From: Methylobacterium aquaticum
GTDB lineage: Bacteria; Pseudomonadota; Alphaproteobacteria; Rhizobiales; Beijerinckiaceae
DNA length: 64,000 nt
Direction: 5' to 3'
Assembly (NCBI RefSeq): GCF_016804325.1
Contig: NZ_CP043627.1
Span: 3,485,001-3,549,000, forward strand
A program made the translations under genes and the position numbers. The notes under the pieces are model-generated. The model worked only from the letters and a program-made list of their open reading frames with translations. It searched no databases and had not been told where the DNA came from. Every line of letters starts with the position of its first letter. Position 1 is the stretch's first letter. This document shows positions 1 through 11,180 of the stretch, one piece after another.

Positions 1-216
1 CTCTCGGTCATGCTCCGGCTGCCGCTCGGCAACGGCATCCTCACGGTCGAGAACGAAGCCCAGGCCCAGGCCCGCGCCCGCGTGGCCGAGATGAACAAGG
101 GCGGCGGCGCGGCGGAGGCGGCCCTGGCCGTGCTGGCTCTGCGCCGGGCCGAGGAATCCGGCCGCCAGGACCGTACCATCGGCTTCACCCCCCGCCGCGA
201 TCCGGAGACCAAGTGA
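1..216 (+). CDS. ribH: 6,7-dimethyl-8-ribityllumazine synthase, C-terminal part
   Basis: This is the 3' end of a gene that begins before the window. The frame is open from base 1 and stops at 214-216. The visible 71 residues contain the lumazine synthase C-terminal signature (GNGILTVEN, then an NKGG..AA helix). The enzyme condenses 5-amino-6-ribitylaminouracil with dihydroxybutanone phosphate in the penultimate step of riboflavin synthesis. nusB starts 1 base after the stop, so the two are co-transcribed. Its usual partners ribD and ribE lie at 6-8 kb on the opposite strand, which is unusual. Confidence 0.9.
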   Translation, partial: LSVMLRLPLGNGILTVENEAQAQARARVAEMNKGGGAAEAALAVLALRRAEESGRQDRTIGFTPRRDPETK

Positions 217-217
217 G

Positions 218-688
218 ATGAAGCCCGCCGAGCGCAGCGGCGCCCGCCTCGCGGTGGTCCAGGCCCTGTACGAGATGGAGATATCCGGCAAGGGCGTGAT
301 CGACGCGCTGGCCGAATTCGAGGCGTTCTGGATCGGTCAGGTCATCGACGAGGTCGAGCACCCGCCGGCCGAGACCGCCTTCTTCCGCGACCTCCTGCGC
401 GGCACCGTCGACGAGCAGCGGGCGATCGACCAGCGCCTCGACGCGGCGCTCGCCGCCGGCTGGCCCCTGCGCCGCCTCGAGGCGGTGGTGCGGGCGATCC
501 TGCGGGCCGGCGCCTACGAGGTGATGTTCCGCCGCGACGTGCCGGTGAAGGTCGCGATCTCCGAATACGTCGACGTCGCCCACAGCTTCTACGAGGGCGA
601 GGAGCCGGGTCTCGTCAACGCGGTGCTCGACAAGGTCGGCCGCGCCGTGCGCCCCGACGACTTCACCAAGGGCTCCCGCGCCGGCTGA
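218..688 (+). CDS. nusB: Transcription antitermination factor NusB
   Basis: This 156-residue protein has the usual NusB length and all-helical sequence pattern: an N-terminal GARLAVVQALYEME helix, the central ...RRLEAVVRAILRAGAYE segment and a C-terminal EPGLVNAVLDKVGR. NusB with NusE (S10) binds boxA RNA in rRNA operon leaders and supports antitermination. It follows ribH by one base, the standard ribH-nusB coupling, and a 302-bp gap separates it from thiL. Confidence 0.96.
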   Translation: MKPAERSGARLAVVQALYEMEISGKGVIDALAEFEAFWIGQVIDEVEHPPAETAFFRDLLRGTVDEQRAIDQRLDAALAAGWPLRRLEAVVRAILRAGAYEVMFRRDVPVKVAISEYVDVAHSFYEGEEPGLVNAVLDKVGRAVRPDDFTKGSRAG

Positions 689-990
689 CACGATTGTCCG
701 GACGATCGGTGCGGAAAACCGTTTCGGCCGAGCCGCCGCGCCGAGCCGGAGGCTCCACGCGCTCGGGCGAAAGCCGCTTCTGCACCGCGACGGGATCGAC
801 CGGAAACGGCGTGTGGCCGCGGGACCAGCTCGCCGCCGGCGCACCCGATCGACGGCAAAACCGGGAAAATTTTCAGCTTTTTGCCGTTAGATCATTGTGA
901 CCCCCGGTCGGCGGGCCCTAGCTGTCGGCCGAGGTTCAGGCGGATCGCCTCATACCTGCCATCCGCCCCCTGCCGCGAGACCGTCACGCG
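689..990 (+). other. Intergenic region nusB-thiL
   Basis: This is a 302-bp gap without a convincing gene. Short open frames here have no recognisable protein pattern. There is an AT-richer patch around 855-900 that could hold the thiL promoter, but I cannot define its boxes. No terminator hairpin with a T-tract was seen. Confidence 0.4.
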
Positions 991-1994
991 ATGGCACGTC
1001 ACGACCTGCCCCGCCCCACCGAAGACGAGCTGATCGCCCGCTACTTCGCGCCGCTCGCCGGTGCCGGCGGCCTGTCGCTGCGCGACGATGCGGCCGTGCT
1101 GACGCCCCGCCCCGGCCACGACCTGGTCCTGACCACCGACGCGGTGGTGGCCGGCGTGCATTACTTCGCCGACGATCCCCCGGCCTCGATCGCCCACAAG
1201 GCGCTCGGCGTGAACCTGTCCGACCTCGCCGCCAAGGGCGCCGAGCCGACGGGCTTCCTCCTCACCCTGGCGCTGTCGGACGACTGGGACGAATCCTGGC
1301 TCGCCGAGTTCTGCACCGGCTTGAGCGAGGCGGCGGCTCTGGCGAGCTGCCCGCTGCTCGGCGGCGACACGGTGCGGGCATCCGGCCCCACGCTTCTCGG
1401 CATCACCGCGCTCGGCGAGGTGCCCTCCGGCACGATGGTGCGGCGAGGCGCGGCGCAGGTCGGCGATCGGCTGCTCGTCACCGGCAGCATCGGCGACGCG
1501 GCCCTGGGCCTCAAGCTCCGGCAGAAGCCGGCGGCGTCCTGGGGCGAGGCCCTGTCCTTCCCGGTCCGCGCCGCCCTCGTCGACCGCTACCTGCATCCGC
1601 AGGCCCGCCTCGCCCTGGCGCCGGCCCTGCGGGCCCATGCCCGCGCGGCGATGGACGTGTCCGACGGCCTCGTCGGCGACCTCGCCAAGATGATGCGGGC
1701 GGCGGATCTCGGCGCCGAGGTCGAGATCGCACGGATCCCGCTCTCGGAGGCCGTCCGCGCCGCCGTGGCGGCGGTGCCGGGCCTCCTCGACACCGCGCTC
1801 ACCGGCGGCGACGATTACGAGATCCTCTGCGCCGCCGATCCGGCGAAGGTCCCGGCCCTGTGCGAGGCGGCCGCGCGGGCCGGCCTGGCGCTCACCGAGA
1901 TCGGCACGGTGACGGAGGGCGGCGCCCCCCGGTCTTCCGCGCGGCCGACGGCACGGCGCGCCGCTTCCGCTCCGGCTCGTTCAGCCACTTCTGA
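991..1994 (+). CDS. thiL: Thiamine-monophosphate kinase, apparent frameshift near the C-terminus
   Basis: ThiL phosphorylates thiamine monophosphate to the diphosphate cofactor. The protein shows the PurM/ThiL pattern: GLSLRDDAAVL, the LTTDAVVAGVHY loop, KALGVNLSDLAAKGA, DVSDGLVGDL and LTGGDDYEIL. Read without correction, the frame runs on to 2217 and gives 408 residues with an abnormal arginine/serine-rich tail. The expected ending (VFRAADGTARRFRSGSFSHF) is in the -1 frame and stops at 1994, so one base is missing in the C-run at 1925-1930 (six C; seven would restore the frame). The coordinates given are for the corrected gene. A sequencing or assembly error is more likely than real inactivation, because the rest is intact. 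No strong ribosome binding site is visible before the ATG. Confidence 0.85.
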
Positions 1995-2213
1995 TCGTTT
2001 CCAAAGACCGCGGCGCGGCGTCGAAAGTCTCAAGCGGACGAAGCTTGGGAGCATTTGCGCTCGGGTGGGAAGTTTGGCACGACTAGGGGCGTGGATCCGC
2101 GCTGGCGTGCGGGCCCGCTCAACAGGGAGGGAGGCCCGCGTCGCGCGTTCACGGCCGCTCGCCATCTCGGCCGTCCGACGTCGCGGGAATGCCCGACAAT
2201 CAAGGACGGTAGA

Positions 2214-4361
<2,148 letters not shown>

Positions 4362-4400
4362 TGTCGGCGCCTCGCTGATCGACTGGTCGATCCACGGCGC

Positions 4401-4434
4401 GGCCGCCCGGGCTCCCCCGGGCGGCCGTCTTTCA
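4401..4434 (+). terminator. Intrinsic terminator after hppA
   Basis: An 11-bp perfect inverted repeat (GGCCGCCCGGG at 4401-4411 and its complement at 4416-4426) has a 4-base loop and is followed by GTCTTTC. The T-run is short, but stem strength and position 40 bases after hppA fit a terminator. Confidence 0.7.
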
Positions 4435-4453
4435 TCGAATGCTACCCCGGGGC

Positions 4454-4966
4454 CTATGCCGGCAGGCAGAGCGCCCGGGCCGCTGCGTCCGGGGAGATCC
4501 GCGGACGCGGCGCCGGCATGATCGCGGCGGGGCATGGGGGCGGGTCGTCGTCGTCGTTCCGCCGGCCCGGGCGCCACGCGATCGCCCAGGCATTGCGCGA
4601 CCGGCGCCGTGGAGGCGGGCGCCGCGCCAGACGCGGGCCGAAGCCCCGCGACGCATCACGATCGAGCGCGGCCAGGGCTTCCAGGATGGCATCCACCGAG
4701 ACCGGCTCGGCCCGGCAGCCGGTCAGGCAGCGCAGGCCCGGCGCGTTCTCCAACGCGCAGGCATCCGAAGCCCAGGAGGCCAGGATCGCGCGCTTCTCCG
4801 CCCGCGACAGGAGCGGATGCGCCAGCACCTCCCGCGGGTGCCGGAAGACATCGCCGGGTGCGACGAGGGCCTGCCAGGCCTCGACAGATTCGGGCCGGCC
4901 GGCAGGCGGATTGATCGCGCCGACGTGGTGGAGACCGGGTGAGGCGAAGTTCGTCTCCATCGACAT
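4454..4966 (-). CDS. Conserved hypothetical protein, 170 aa, downstream of hsp20
   Basis: I do not recognise a characterised family. The protein has a conserved-looking core (HPREVLAHPLLSRAEKRAIL then ASWASDA, and VDAILEALAALDRD) followed by a low-complexity tail rich in arginine and proline with a DDDDPPPCPAA stretch. The core pattern resembles short stress-associated proteins common in Methylobacterium and rhizobia, as far as I recall. GGAGGATG lies 6-13 bases before the ATG at 4966. It follows hsp20 by 133 bp on the same strand, so it may share its heat-inducible transcript. Confidence 0.75.
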   Translation of the reverse strand: MSMETNFASPGLHHVGAINPPAGRPESVEAWQALVAPGDVFRHPREVLAHPLLSRAEKRAILASWASDACALENAPGLRCLTGCRAEPVSVDAILEALAALDRDASRGFGPRLARRPPPRRRSRNAWAIAWRPGRRNDDDDPPPCPAAIMPAPRPRISPDAAARALCLPA

Positions 4967-5099
4967 GGTTCATCCTCCCTGAAGGTGCGTGAATTGCCAC
5001 GACAAGGGGTTCGGGCCCCGGGGACGCGATGCCCCGGAGGTCCATTCGTCAGTCGATGACCTGAGGGATGGGCAGTCTTCGGGTCGGACAGCCTTGAAA

Positions 5100-5597
5100 T
5101 CACGCCGCCCGGGAGCGGTGCTCGACCTGATACTCGACCTCTGCCGGTGCGTTGTCCTGCCCGTGGACAGCCCGGCCGCCGCCGATGGCGATGCGGCGCG
5201 GCTTGAGCGCCTCCGGCACCTCGCGCGTGAGGTCGACCGAGAGCAGGCCGTTCTCCAGGCGGGCGCCCGTGACCTTCACATGGTCGGCGAGGCTGAAGGT
5301 CTGGCGGAAGGCCCGCGCCGCGATGCCGCGATACAGGTAATCGCGCTCACCGTCCCTGTCCTTCTTCTGGCCGGTGACGAGCAGCGTGGCGTCGTGCTGG
5401 GTCAGCTCGATCTCGTCTTCCGAGAAGCCGGCCACCGCCATGGTGATGCGGTAGGCATCCTGGGCGATCTTCTCGATGTCGTACGGCGGCCATTGCTGAG
5501 CCGACGGCTCGATCCGGGCCGCCTGGTCCAGCATCGAGAACAGCCGGTCGAACCCGACGGTGGACCGGTAGAGCGGGGCGAAGTCGAAAGTCCTCAT
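5100..5597 (-). CDS. Small heat-shock protein, Hsp20/alpha-crystallin family (IbpA type)
   Basis: This 165-residue chaperone would hold unfolding proteins during heat or envelope stress. The N-terminus (FDFAPLYRSTVGFDRLF) and the PPYDIEK entry to the alpha-crystallin domain match IbpA-type proteins. The domain covers about residues 35-140, with GFSEDEIELTQHD, the YRGIAARAFRQTF loop, LENGLLSVDL, and a C-terminal RRIAI I-x-I motif. The start at 5597 is set by AGGAGG 9 bases upstream; a longer frame to 5687 only translates a 15-bp repeat. A ROSE-like hairpin covers the ribosome binding site. Confidence 0.93.
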   Translation of the reverse strand: MRTFDFAPLYRSTVGFDRLFSMLDQAARIEPSAQQWPPYDIEKIAQDAYRITMAVAGFSEDEIELTQHDATLLVTGQKKDRDGERDYLYRGIAARAFRQTFSLADHVKVTGARLENGLLSVDLTREVPEALKPRRIAIGGGRAVHGQDNAPAEVEYQVEHRSRAA

Positions 5598-5603
5598 GAC
5601 CAC

Positions 5604-5619
5604 ATCCTCCTTGGAGCAA
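5604..5619 (-). promoter_or_regulatory. ROSE-like RNA thermometer core before hsp20
   Basis: On the minus strand the 5' leader reads TTGCTCCAAGGAGGAT just before the start codon. The hallmark of ROSE thermometers is a U(U/C)GCU element that pairs with the Shine-Dalgarno sequence; TTGCTCC here is complementary to GGAGGAT. ROSE elements control hsp20-type genes in many alphaproteobacteria. The core match is seen; the full multi-hairpin leader was not folded. Confidence 0.65.
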
Positions 5620-5620
5620 C

Positions 5621-5680
5621 GTGATGACTTGGATCGTGATGACTTGGATCGTGATGACTTGGATCGTGATGACTTGGATC
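5621..5680. repeat. Four tandem copies of a 15-bp repeat upstream of hsp20
   Basis: GTGATGACTTGGATC is repeated exactly four times (5621, 5636, 5651, 5666). Copies are identical, which implies recent expansion. The array abuts the hsp20 leader and lies within its likely promoter or 5' leader. Because 15 is a multiple of three, the array reads through in frame as SRSKS-type peptides and extends the hsp20 open frame artificially. Confidence 0.9.
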
Positions 5681-5798
5681 GGATCATGGTTCTGTCAGCC
5701 GGGCCCTTGGTGCGGAGCCCGAGAGGCGAGCCCGTTCGGGCCTCGCGCGTGTGAAATGCGGATGCCGCGTTCCGGTTCCGGCATCCGCCGATTTTTTT
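5681..5798 (+). ncRNA. Candidate small RNA between hsp20 and ribE
   Basis: The segment before the terminator at 5758-5798 contains a second GC-rich imperfect hairpin (GCGAGCCC ... GGGCCTCGC around 5727-5748) and no open frame of note. Hairpin plus terminator with no rightward gene suggests an untranslated transcript. No promoter was recognised, so this is an inference from structure only. Confidence 0.3.
5758..5798 (+). terminator. Strong rightward intrinsic terminator with no upstream gene
   Basis: A 9-bp stem (GCGGATGCC at 5758-5766, complement at 5780-5788) is followed by CGA and seven T. It points rightward, but hsp20, ribE and everything nearby are leftward genes. The nearest upstream rightward gene, hppA, already has its own terminator. 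It may end a small RNA transcribed from about 5681. Confidence 0.75.
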
Positions 5799-6012
5799 CG
5801 CCCACCCGGCGCAGGGTCAGATCCGCGCCGCGCCGACCCGGCCCTGCGAAATCCGGGAGGCGAGAGTATCCAGCAGGCTCTGCTGCCGGGCCGCATCGGG
5901 CCCGGCGAGACCGGGGGTTCGGGTCGCGCCGGGGGCTCAGCGTGCTCGCCCGGATGCCGCTCCCTTCAGGCCGTGGATCCTGTCGGCCCGGGCGGATGAG
6001 GCTGTCTGAGCG

Positions 6013-6657
6013 TCAGCCCTGCTCGACCGCCGCCCGCGCCTCCGTCAGCCGCGCCGCGTAGCGGGCGATCAGATCGACCTCGAGATTGAGCCGGTCGCCG
6101 ACCCGCCGCTCGCCCCAGGTGGTGACGGCCAGCGTGTGGGGGATCAGCAAGACGGTGAAGGTGTCGCCCTCAACGCCGTTGACGGTGAGCGAGGTGCCGT
6201 CGAGGCACACCGAGCCCTTCTCGGCGATGAAGCGGGACAGGCCGCCGGGCGCGCGGAGCACGAAGCGCTCGCTCGGGGCCCAGACGTCGCCGGCCTGCCC
6301 CGTCACCGGCTCGCGGGCGACGATCTCGGCGAGGCCGTCGACATGGCCGGTGACGAGGTGGCCGCCGAGCTCGTCGCCGATCTTCAGCGAACGCTCCAGG
6401 TTCACCCGCATGCCCGGGACCCAGGCCTCGACGGTGGTGCGGGCCAGGGTCTCGGCGGCGGCATCGACCTCGAAGGTGCAGCCGCCCTCGCGCGGGGTGA
6501 CGGTGACGGCCGTGAGGCAGGGTCCCGAACAGGCGATCGAGGCGCCGATCAGGATGCCGGCGGGGTCGTAAGCACAATCGATGGCGATGCGCTTCAGCGT
6601 GGAATCGCCGGAGACCGCGGCGACGCGGCCGACATCGGAGACGAGGCCGGTGAACAT
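6013..6657 (-). CDS. ribE: Riboflavin synthase, alpha chain
   Basis: This 214-residue enzyme dismutates two lumazine molecules to riboflavin. It starts MFTGLVSDVG, and the two tandem lumazine-binding barrels are visible: first SIACSGPCLTAV, second GSVCLDGTSLTVNGVEGD, each followed by a barrel-end motif (GGHLVTGHVDG in the second). Its ATG directly abuts the ribD stop with no gap, so translation is coupled. Confidence 0.95.
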   Translation of the reverse strand: MFTGLVSDVGRVAAVSGDSTLKRIAIDCAYDPAGILIGASIACSGPCLTAVTVTPREGGCTFEVDAAAETLARTTVEAWVPGMRVNLERSLKIGDELGGHLVTGHVDGLAEIVAREPVTGQAGDVWAPSERFVLRAPGGLSRFIAEKGSVCLDGTSLTVNGVEGDTFTVLLIPHTLAVTTWGERRVGDRLNLEVDLIARYAARLTEARAAVEQG

Positions 6658-7788
6658 CTACGGGCTCCGTACGTGGCAGGTGAAGAGATCGGTGCCGATC
6701 CGGTGCTCCTCCGCGACCGCGAACTCCGCGGAGGCGAGGCGGGCGGCGAGATTCGGGCCGACCGCCGGCAGGCCGGGCCGGCCGAGGGTGCAATCGCCGG
6801 TGACGAGCAGGCACTCATCGACGAGATTCTCGCGCGCGAGGGCGTCGGCGAGCGTCGGCCCGCCCTCCGAGCAGATCCGGGTCAGGCCGAGCGCGCCGAG
6901 GACCTGCAGGGCCTCCGGCAGGTCGATGCGGCCGTCAGGCGTGAGCGGCACCCGCTCCACCTCGGCGCCGCCGGCGACCAGCGCCGCCTCCGCCATCGCG
7001 GGAGCGTCGGGGCCGCAGAGGATCAGGGTCGGGACGGTCGCGCTGGTGCGCACCAGTCCCGCGCTCGGCGGCGTCCGCAGGGACGGGTCGAGGACGATGC
7101 GCAGGGGCGAGCGCGCCGCCATTCCGGGCAGGCGCACGGTGAGCTGGGGATCGTCCGCCAGCACCGTACCGACGCCGACCATGATCGCGTCGCAATGGGC
7201 CCGCTGCAGGTGGATCTCGGCATTGGCCCGCGGCCCGCTGATCATCAGCCGCTCCTCCCCGCCCGCCGCAAAGCCATCCGCCGTGCGGGCGAGCTTGAGG
7301 AAGATCGCGGGCCGGCCCTTGGTGATCCGGCTCACGTGCCCGCGCTGGTCCCGCGCGGCCTCCGCCCCCAGGAGCCCGACCGAGACCGCGATGCCGGCCT
7401 CGGCGAGCCGGGCATGGCCGCGGCCGGCGACCCGGGGATCGGGATCGTCCATCGCGCTCACCACCCGGGCGATGCCGGCCGCGATGGTGGCGTCGGCGCA
7501 GGGCGAGGTGCGGCCATGATGCGAGCAGGGTTCGAGCGTGACGTAGAGCGTGGCGCCGCGTGCCGCTTCGCCGGCCGCCGCGAGCGCCACCCGCTCGGCA
7601 TGGGGCCGGCCGCCGGGTTGCGTCACGCCCTGGGCGAGAATCCGCTCGGATCCGGGCGGGCCGCCGACCAGCACCGCCCCCACCGACGGGTTCGGCCAGG
7701 CCTGGCCGAGATGGCGCCGGCCCAAAGCCAGGGCGAGGCGCATGTAGCGCCGGTCGGCCTCGTCACGGGCGAAATCCCGGGCACTCAC
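6658..7788 (-). CDS. ribD: Bifunctional riboflavin deaminase/reductase
   Basis: This 376-residue protein carries out the second and third steps of riboflavin synthesis. The N-terminal deaminase (about residues 12-150) has the zinc motifs PHAERVAL and [16 protein letters not shown]. The C-terminal reductase (about 155-376) has [29 protein letters not shown] and [12 protein letters not shown]. Its start overlaps the nrdR stop by four bases (ATGA), giving tight nrdR-ribD-ribE coupling. The deaminase cysteines and histidine are all present. Confidence 0.96.
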   Translation of the reverse strand: MSARDFARDEADRRYMRLALALGRRHLGQAWPNPSVGAVLVGGPPGSERILAQGVTQPGGRPHAERVALAAAGEAARGATLYVTLEPCSHHGRTSPCADATIAAGIARVVSAMDDPDPRVAGRGHARLAEAGIAVSVGLLGAEAARDQRGHVSRITKGRPAIFLKLARTADGFAAGGEERLMISGPRANAEIHLQRAHCDAIMVGVGTVLADDPQLTVRLPGMAARSPLRIVLDPSLRTPPSAGLVRTSATVPTLILCGPDAPAMAEAALVAGGAEVERVPLTPDGRIDLPEALQVLGALGLTRICSEGGPTLADALARENLVDECLLVTGDCTLGRPGLPAVGPNLAARLASAEFAVAEEHRIGTDLFTCHVRSP

Positions 7789-8327
7789 GAGGCGCGGCTC
7801 CGCGGGCGCCGGGCCGGCGGCGCCGGCACGGGCGCTTCGGCCGCCGCAGCCTCCTCGGCGGAGGTCGCCTGGGCCGCCCCGGCGGCGAGGTTACCCAGCA
7901 ATTCCTCGAAGTCGCGCGCCTCGCGAAAGTTCTTGTAGACCGAGGCGAAGCGCACATAGGCGACGTCGTCGAGGCCCTTCAGCCCCTCCATCACCGCCTC
8001 GCCGATCGCCTCGCTGGTCACCTCGGCCTCGCCGGTGCTCTCGAGCCGGCGGGTGATGCCGCTCACCAGGCGCTCGATCCGCTCCGCCTCGACCGGGCGC
8101 TTGCGGAGCGCCGTCTCGACCGAGCGCTGGAGCTTGTCGCGGTCGAACGGCACCTTGCGGCCCGAGCGCTTGACCACGACCAGCTCGCGCAGCTGCACCC
8201 GCTCGAAGGTGGTGAAGCGGCCGCCGCAATCCGGGCAGATCCGCCGGCGCCGGATCGCCGAGCTGTCGTCGCTCGGCCGGGAATCCTTCACCTGCGTGTC
8301 GAGGCCGCCGCAATAGGGGCACCGCAT
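7785..8327 (-). CDS. nrdR: Transcriptional repressor NrdR
   Basis: This 180-residue zinc-finger ATP-cone repressor controls ribonucleotide reductase genes. The zinc ribbon is CPYCGG...[10 protein letters not shown] at the N-terminus, followed by the ATP-cone (about residues 46-140: [20 protein letters not shown], then [20 protein letters not shown]). The C-terminal 35 residues are an alanine/proline-rich tail ending in arginines, longer than usual. It lies between glyA and ribD, the normal alphaproteobacterial order. Confidence 0.96.
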   Translation of the reverse strand: MRCPYCGGLDTQVKDSRPSDDSSAIRRRRICPDCGGRFTTFERVQLRELVVVKRSGRKVPFDRDKLQRSVETALRKRPVEAERIERLVSGITRRLESTGEAEVTSEAIGEAVMEGLKGLDDVAYVRFASVYKNFREARDFEELLGNLAAGAAQATSAEEAAAAEAPVPAPPARRPRSRAS

Positions 8328-8350
8328 CGGTCGCCCGTTCCTCTGGTACG

Positions 8351-8382
8351 AAAAAGGGCCGGTCCCGCGCGGGACCGGCCCC
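8351..8382 (-). terminator. Intrinsic terminator after glyA
   Basis: A perfect 26-bp palindrome (8356-8381) is followed on the minus strand by five T. It lies between the glyA stop and the nrdR start, so it would end or attenuate glyA transcription before nrdR. A second hairpin (8405-8412 with 8423-8430) precedes it. Confidence 0.85.
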
Positions 8383-8446
8383 GGAAGGGGCGTGTTCTAG
8401 AGCGCTCCCGGCGGAAGGGGAAGCCGGGAGATCAGGAACTCACATC

Positions 8447-9748
8447 TCAGCCGTAGATCGGGAAGCGATCGGTCAGGGCGTGGACCTCCTGCTTCGCCTT
8501 CTCCTCGGCGGCCGAGTCCCCGGCCTCGCCGGCGCGGTGCAGCCCGTCGAGCACCTGCACGATCAGCTCGCCGACCTTCTTGAACTCGGCGACGCCGAAG
8601 CCGCGGGAGGTCGCGGCCGGGGTGCCGAGGCGGATGCCGGAGGTGATGGTCGGCTTCTGAGGGTCGAACGGCACGCCGTTCTTGTTGCAGGTGATGCCGG
8701 CGCGGGTGAGCGCGGCTTCCGCGGCCTTGCCGGTCAGCTCCTTGGCGCGCAGATCCACCAGCATCAGGTGGTTGTCGGTGCCGCCCGAGGTGATGTCGTA
8801 GCCGCCCGAGATGATCGTGTCGGCGAGTGCCTTGGCGTTCTCGACCACCTGCTTGGCGTAGAGCTTGAACTCCGGCTGCAGCGCTTCACCGAAGGCCACC
8901 GCCTTGCCGGCGATGACGTGCATCAGCGGCCCGCCCTGGAGACCCGGGAAGATCGCCGAGTTGAGCTTCTTGGCCAGCGCCTCGTCGTTGGTGAGGATCA
9001 TGCCGCCGCGCGGGCCGCGCAGGGTCTTGTGGGTGGTGGTGGTGACCACGTGGGCGTGCGGGAACGGCGAGGGATGCACGCCGCCCGCCACCAGGCCGGC
9101 GAAATGCGCCATGTCGACGAAGAAGATGGCGCCGACGCTGTCGGCGATCTCGCGGAACTTGGCGAAGTCCCAGTGGCGCGGATAGCCCGAGCCGCCGGCG
9201 ATGATCACCTTCGGCTTGTGCTCCTGGGCCAGGCGCTCGACCTGCTCCATGTCGATGCGCTGGTCCTCGCGGCGCACCGTGTAGGAGACCGGCTTGAACC
9301 ACTTGCCCGAGACGTTCGGGGGCGCGCCGTGGGTGAGGTGGCCGCCGGCCGCGAGGTCGAGGCCGAGGAAGGTATCGCCGGGCTGCATGGTGGCCATGAA
9401 CACGCCCTGGTTCGCCTGGGAGCCGGAATTCGGCTGCACGTTGGCGAACTCGCAGCCGAACAGGCGCTTGGCGCGCTCGATGGCGAGATTCTCGGCGATG
9501 TCGACGAACTCGCAGCCGCCGTAGTAGCGCCGGCCCGGATAGCCCTCGGCGTACTTGTTGGTCAGCACCGAGCCCTGAGCCTCGAGCACGGCGCGCGAGA
9601 CGATGTTCTCGGAGGCGATCAGCTCGATCTCGTGCTGCTGGCGGCCGAGCTCCTGCGCGACCGCGCGGGCGAGATCGGGATCGGCATCGGCCAGCGACGC
9701 GGAGAAGAACGAATTGGACCGGGTGTTGGCGATGGTGCCCACGCTCAT
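8447..9748 (-). CDS. glyA: Serine hydroxymethyltransferase
   Basis: This 433-residue PLP enzyme converts serine and tetrahydrofolate to glycine and methylene-tetrahydrofolate; in serine-cycle methylotrophs it works in the assimilatory direction. It shows [10 protein letters not shown] near the N-terminus, the PLP lysine motif [16 protein letters not shown], and a C-terminal [13 protein letters not shown]. The start at 9748 ([10 protein letters not shown]) fits the normal length; the open frame continues to 10144 but that part has no homology-like character. Confidence 0.97.
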   Translation of the reverse strand: MSVGTIANTRSNSFFSASLADADPDLARAVAQELGRQQHEIELIASENIVSRAVLEAQGSVLTNKYAEGYPGRRYYGGCEFVDIAENLAIERAKRLFGCEFANVQPNSGSQANQGVFMATMQPGDTFLGLDLAAGGHLTHGAPPNVSGKWFKPVSYTVRREDQRIDMEQVERLAQEHKPKVIIAGGSGYPRHWDFAKFREIADSVGAIFFVDMAHFAGLVAGGVHPSPFPHAHVVTTTTHKTLRGPRGGMILTNDEALAKKLNSAIFPGLQGGPLMHVIAGKAVAFGEALQPEFKLYAKQVVENAKALADTIISGGYDITSGGTDNHLMLVDLRAKELTGKAAEAALTRAGITCNKNGVPFDPQKPTITSGIRLGTPAATSRGFGVAEFKKVGELIVQVLDGLHRAGEAGDSAAEEKAKQEVHALTDRFPIYG

Positions 9749-10352
9749 GATGGCCTCAAGGTTCGTCGGGAGCCGCCCGGACGGAATGCCGGAGCGGAAG
9801 TCAAGGATCGGGATCGGCCAGCTTCTACACGCGGGCGACGGGGGAGTCCAAGGCCGCAGCGCCGGACATTTGTCTGTCAGCGACATCTCCCGCCGCCTGC
9901 CTGTCGAGGCCCCGGACCCCGCATCGGGTCGAGCGGTGCCGGCGACCGGTCGGCCAGGGCCGAACCGCACGCAGGGTGGATTTGAAACGCCGGAAAAGAA
10001 ACTCAAAAAAATTGAAGGTGCCGTTGACGAAAATTCGTGGTCCGCCGGATGTCCCGCATGAGCAGGCCCGGCCCCGCCCAGCGCGGGTCGAAGACCCTCC
10101 CGGCTCCGACGGATCGGAATCCGGGCTTCCGATGACAACCTCACCTTAATCCAAGATCACGGAAAATTTATCGACAATCTTTCCGGCCCGACAACCTGTG
10201 TCGATTAGAGCACTCGGCCCGAGAAACAGACGCGAAACCCACTGCACGTGTGGCAGCAATACGGCATCGTGGCCCGGCAGCCCTAGGCAGCGCAGCGAGG
10301 CGGCCTCACAGATCGTCTGCCTTTTAATTGCACGAGAGGGAAACCGCGCGTC
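9749..10352. other. Intergenic region between glyA and porin
   Basis: These 604 bp separate two divergent genes and must hold both promoters. On the minus strand a TTGACT hexamer lies about 60 bp before glyA. Around 9995-10045 there is an AT-rich patch with TTGACG on the plus strand. I found no gene, no recognisable riboswitch and no tRNA. Confidence 0.4.
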
Positions 10353-11180
10353 ATGTTCAAGTCGTTGCTCACCGCCGGCACGGCCGTCGCCCTGTCCGTC
10401 GGCGCCGCCTCCGCCGCCGACCTTCCGCGCCGCGTCGCGCCGCCGCCGGTCTTCACGCCCGTGCCGGTCTTCACCTGGACCGGGGCCTATTTCGGCATCA
10501 ATGCCGGCTACGCCTACACCGAGGCCGACCGCGTGAGCACCGTCGGCATCGGGGCGCTCCAGGCCAACGTCACCAACGGCCTGCGCCGCGTCAGCGTCCC
10601 CCTGGCGCAGGACGGCTTCACCGCCGGCGGCCAGGTCGGCTACAACTACCAGTTCACGCCCGGCTCCGGCATCGTCGTCGGCCTCGAGGCCGATGCCGCC
10701 TATACCGACCTGAACCGCCGCCGCACCGAGTCGATCTTCCTGCCGGCGTTCAACCCGAACCGGCTGACCAACGCCTACCAGGCGGATCTCAGCTTCCTCG
10801 GTACGGTGCGGGGCCGGATCGGCTACGCCTTCGACCGGTTCCTCGTCTACGGGACCGGCGGCTTCGCCTATGGCGACGTGACCCAGACGGTCGCCTTCCA
10901 GACCGGCGCACCGCAGACCTATTTCGGCAGCCGCTCGCGGATCGAGACCGGCTACGCCTATGGCGGCGGCGTCGAGTACGCCATGCCCACCGACTCGTTC
11001 CTGAACTTCTTCAAGTCGAACGCCGTGACGGTGAAGGCGGAATACATCCGCTACGACCTCGGCAGCCGCAACCTGCTGGTCGCCTCGACCGGCGGCCCGG
11101 GCGTCGGCTACTTCTCCCGGTTCCGCACCGAGGGCAGCCTGGTGCGCGCCGGCCTGAACTTCAAGTTCGGCACGTTCTAA
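10353..11180 (+). CDS. Outer-membrane beta-barrel protein, Omp25/Omp31 type
   Basis: This 275-residue protein has a signal peptide (MFKSLLTAGTAVALSVGAAS, cleaved after ASA), a DLPRR linker, and the family opening FTWTGAYFGINAGYAYTEAD. Strands ending in alternating aromatics follow, including GFTAGGQVGYNYQF, GTVRGRIGYAF and FLVYGTGGFAYG. It ends VRAGLNFKFGTF with the terminal phenylalanine needed for BamA recognition. It is monocistronic and is followed by a palindromic repeat. Function is likely structural or a small pore. Confidence 0.93.
   Translation: MFKSLLTAGTAVALSVGAASAADLPRRVAPPPVFTPVPVFTWTGAYFGINAGYAYTEADRVSTVGIGALQANVTNGLRRVSVPLAQDGFTAGGQVGYNYQFTPGSGIVVGLEADAAYTDLNRRRTESIFLPAFNPNRLTNAYQADLSFLGTVRGRIGYAFDRFLVYGTGGFAYGDVTQTVAFQTGAPQTYFGSRSRIETGYAYGGGVEYAMPTDSFLNFFKSNAVTVKAEYIRYDLGSRNLLVASTGGPGVGYFSRFRTEGSLVRAGLNFKFGTF

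Noticed and set aside
689..900. Small gene between nusB and thiL
   Set aside because: Frames of 68-89 residues on both strands are short, composition-driven and lack ribosome binding sites.
5621..5680. CRISPR-like array
   Set aside because: The units are 15-bp exact head-to-tail repeats with no spacers between them.
8447..10144. Longer glyA start at 10144
   Set aside because: Residues before [10 protein letters not shown] are proline/arginine-rich with no family resemblance; the 433-residue form has the normal SHMT length.
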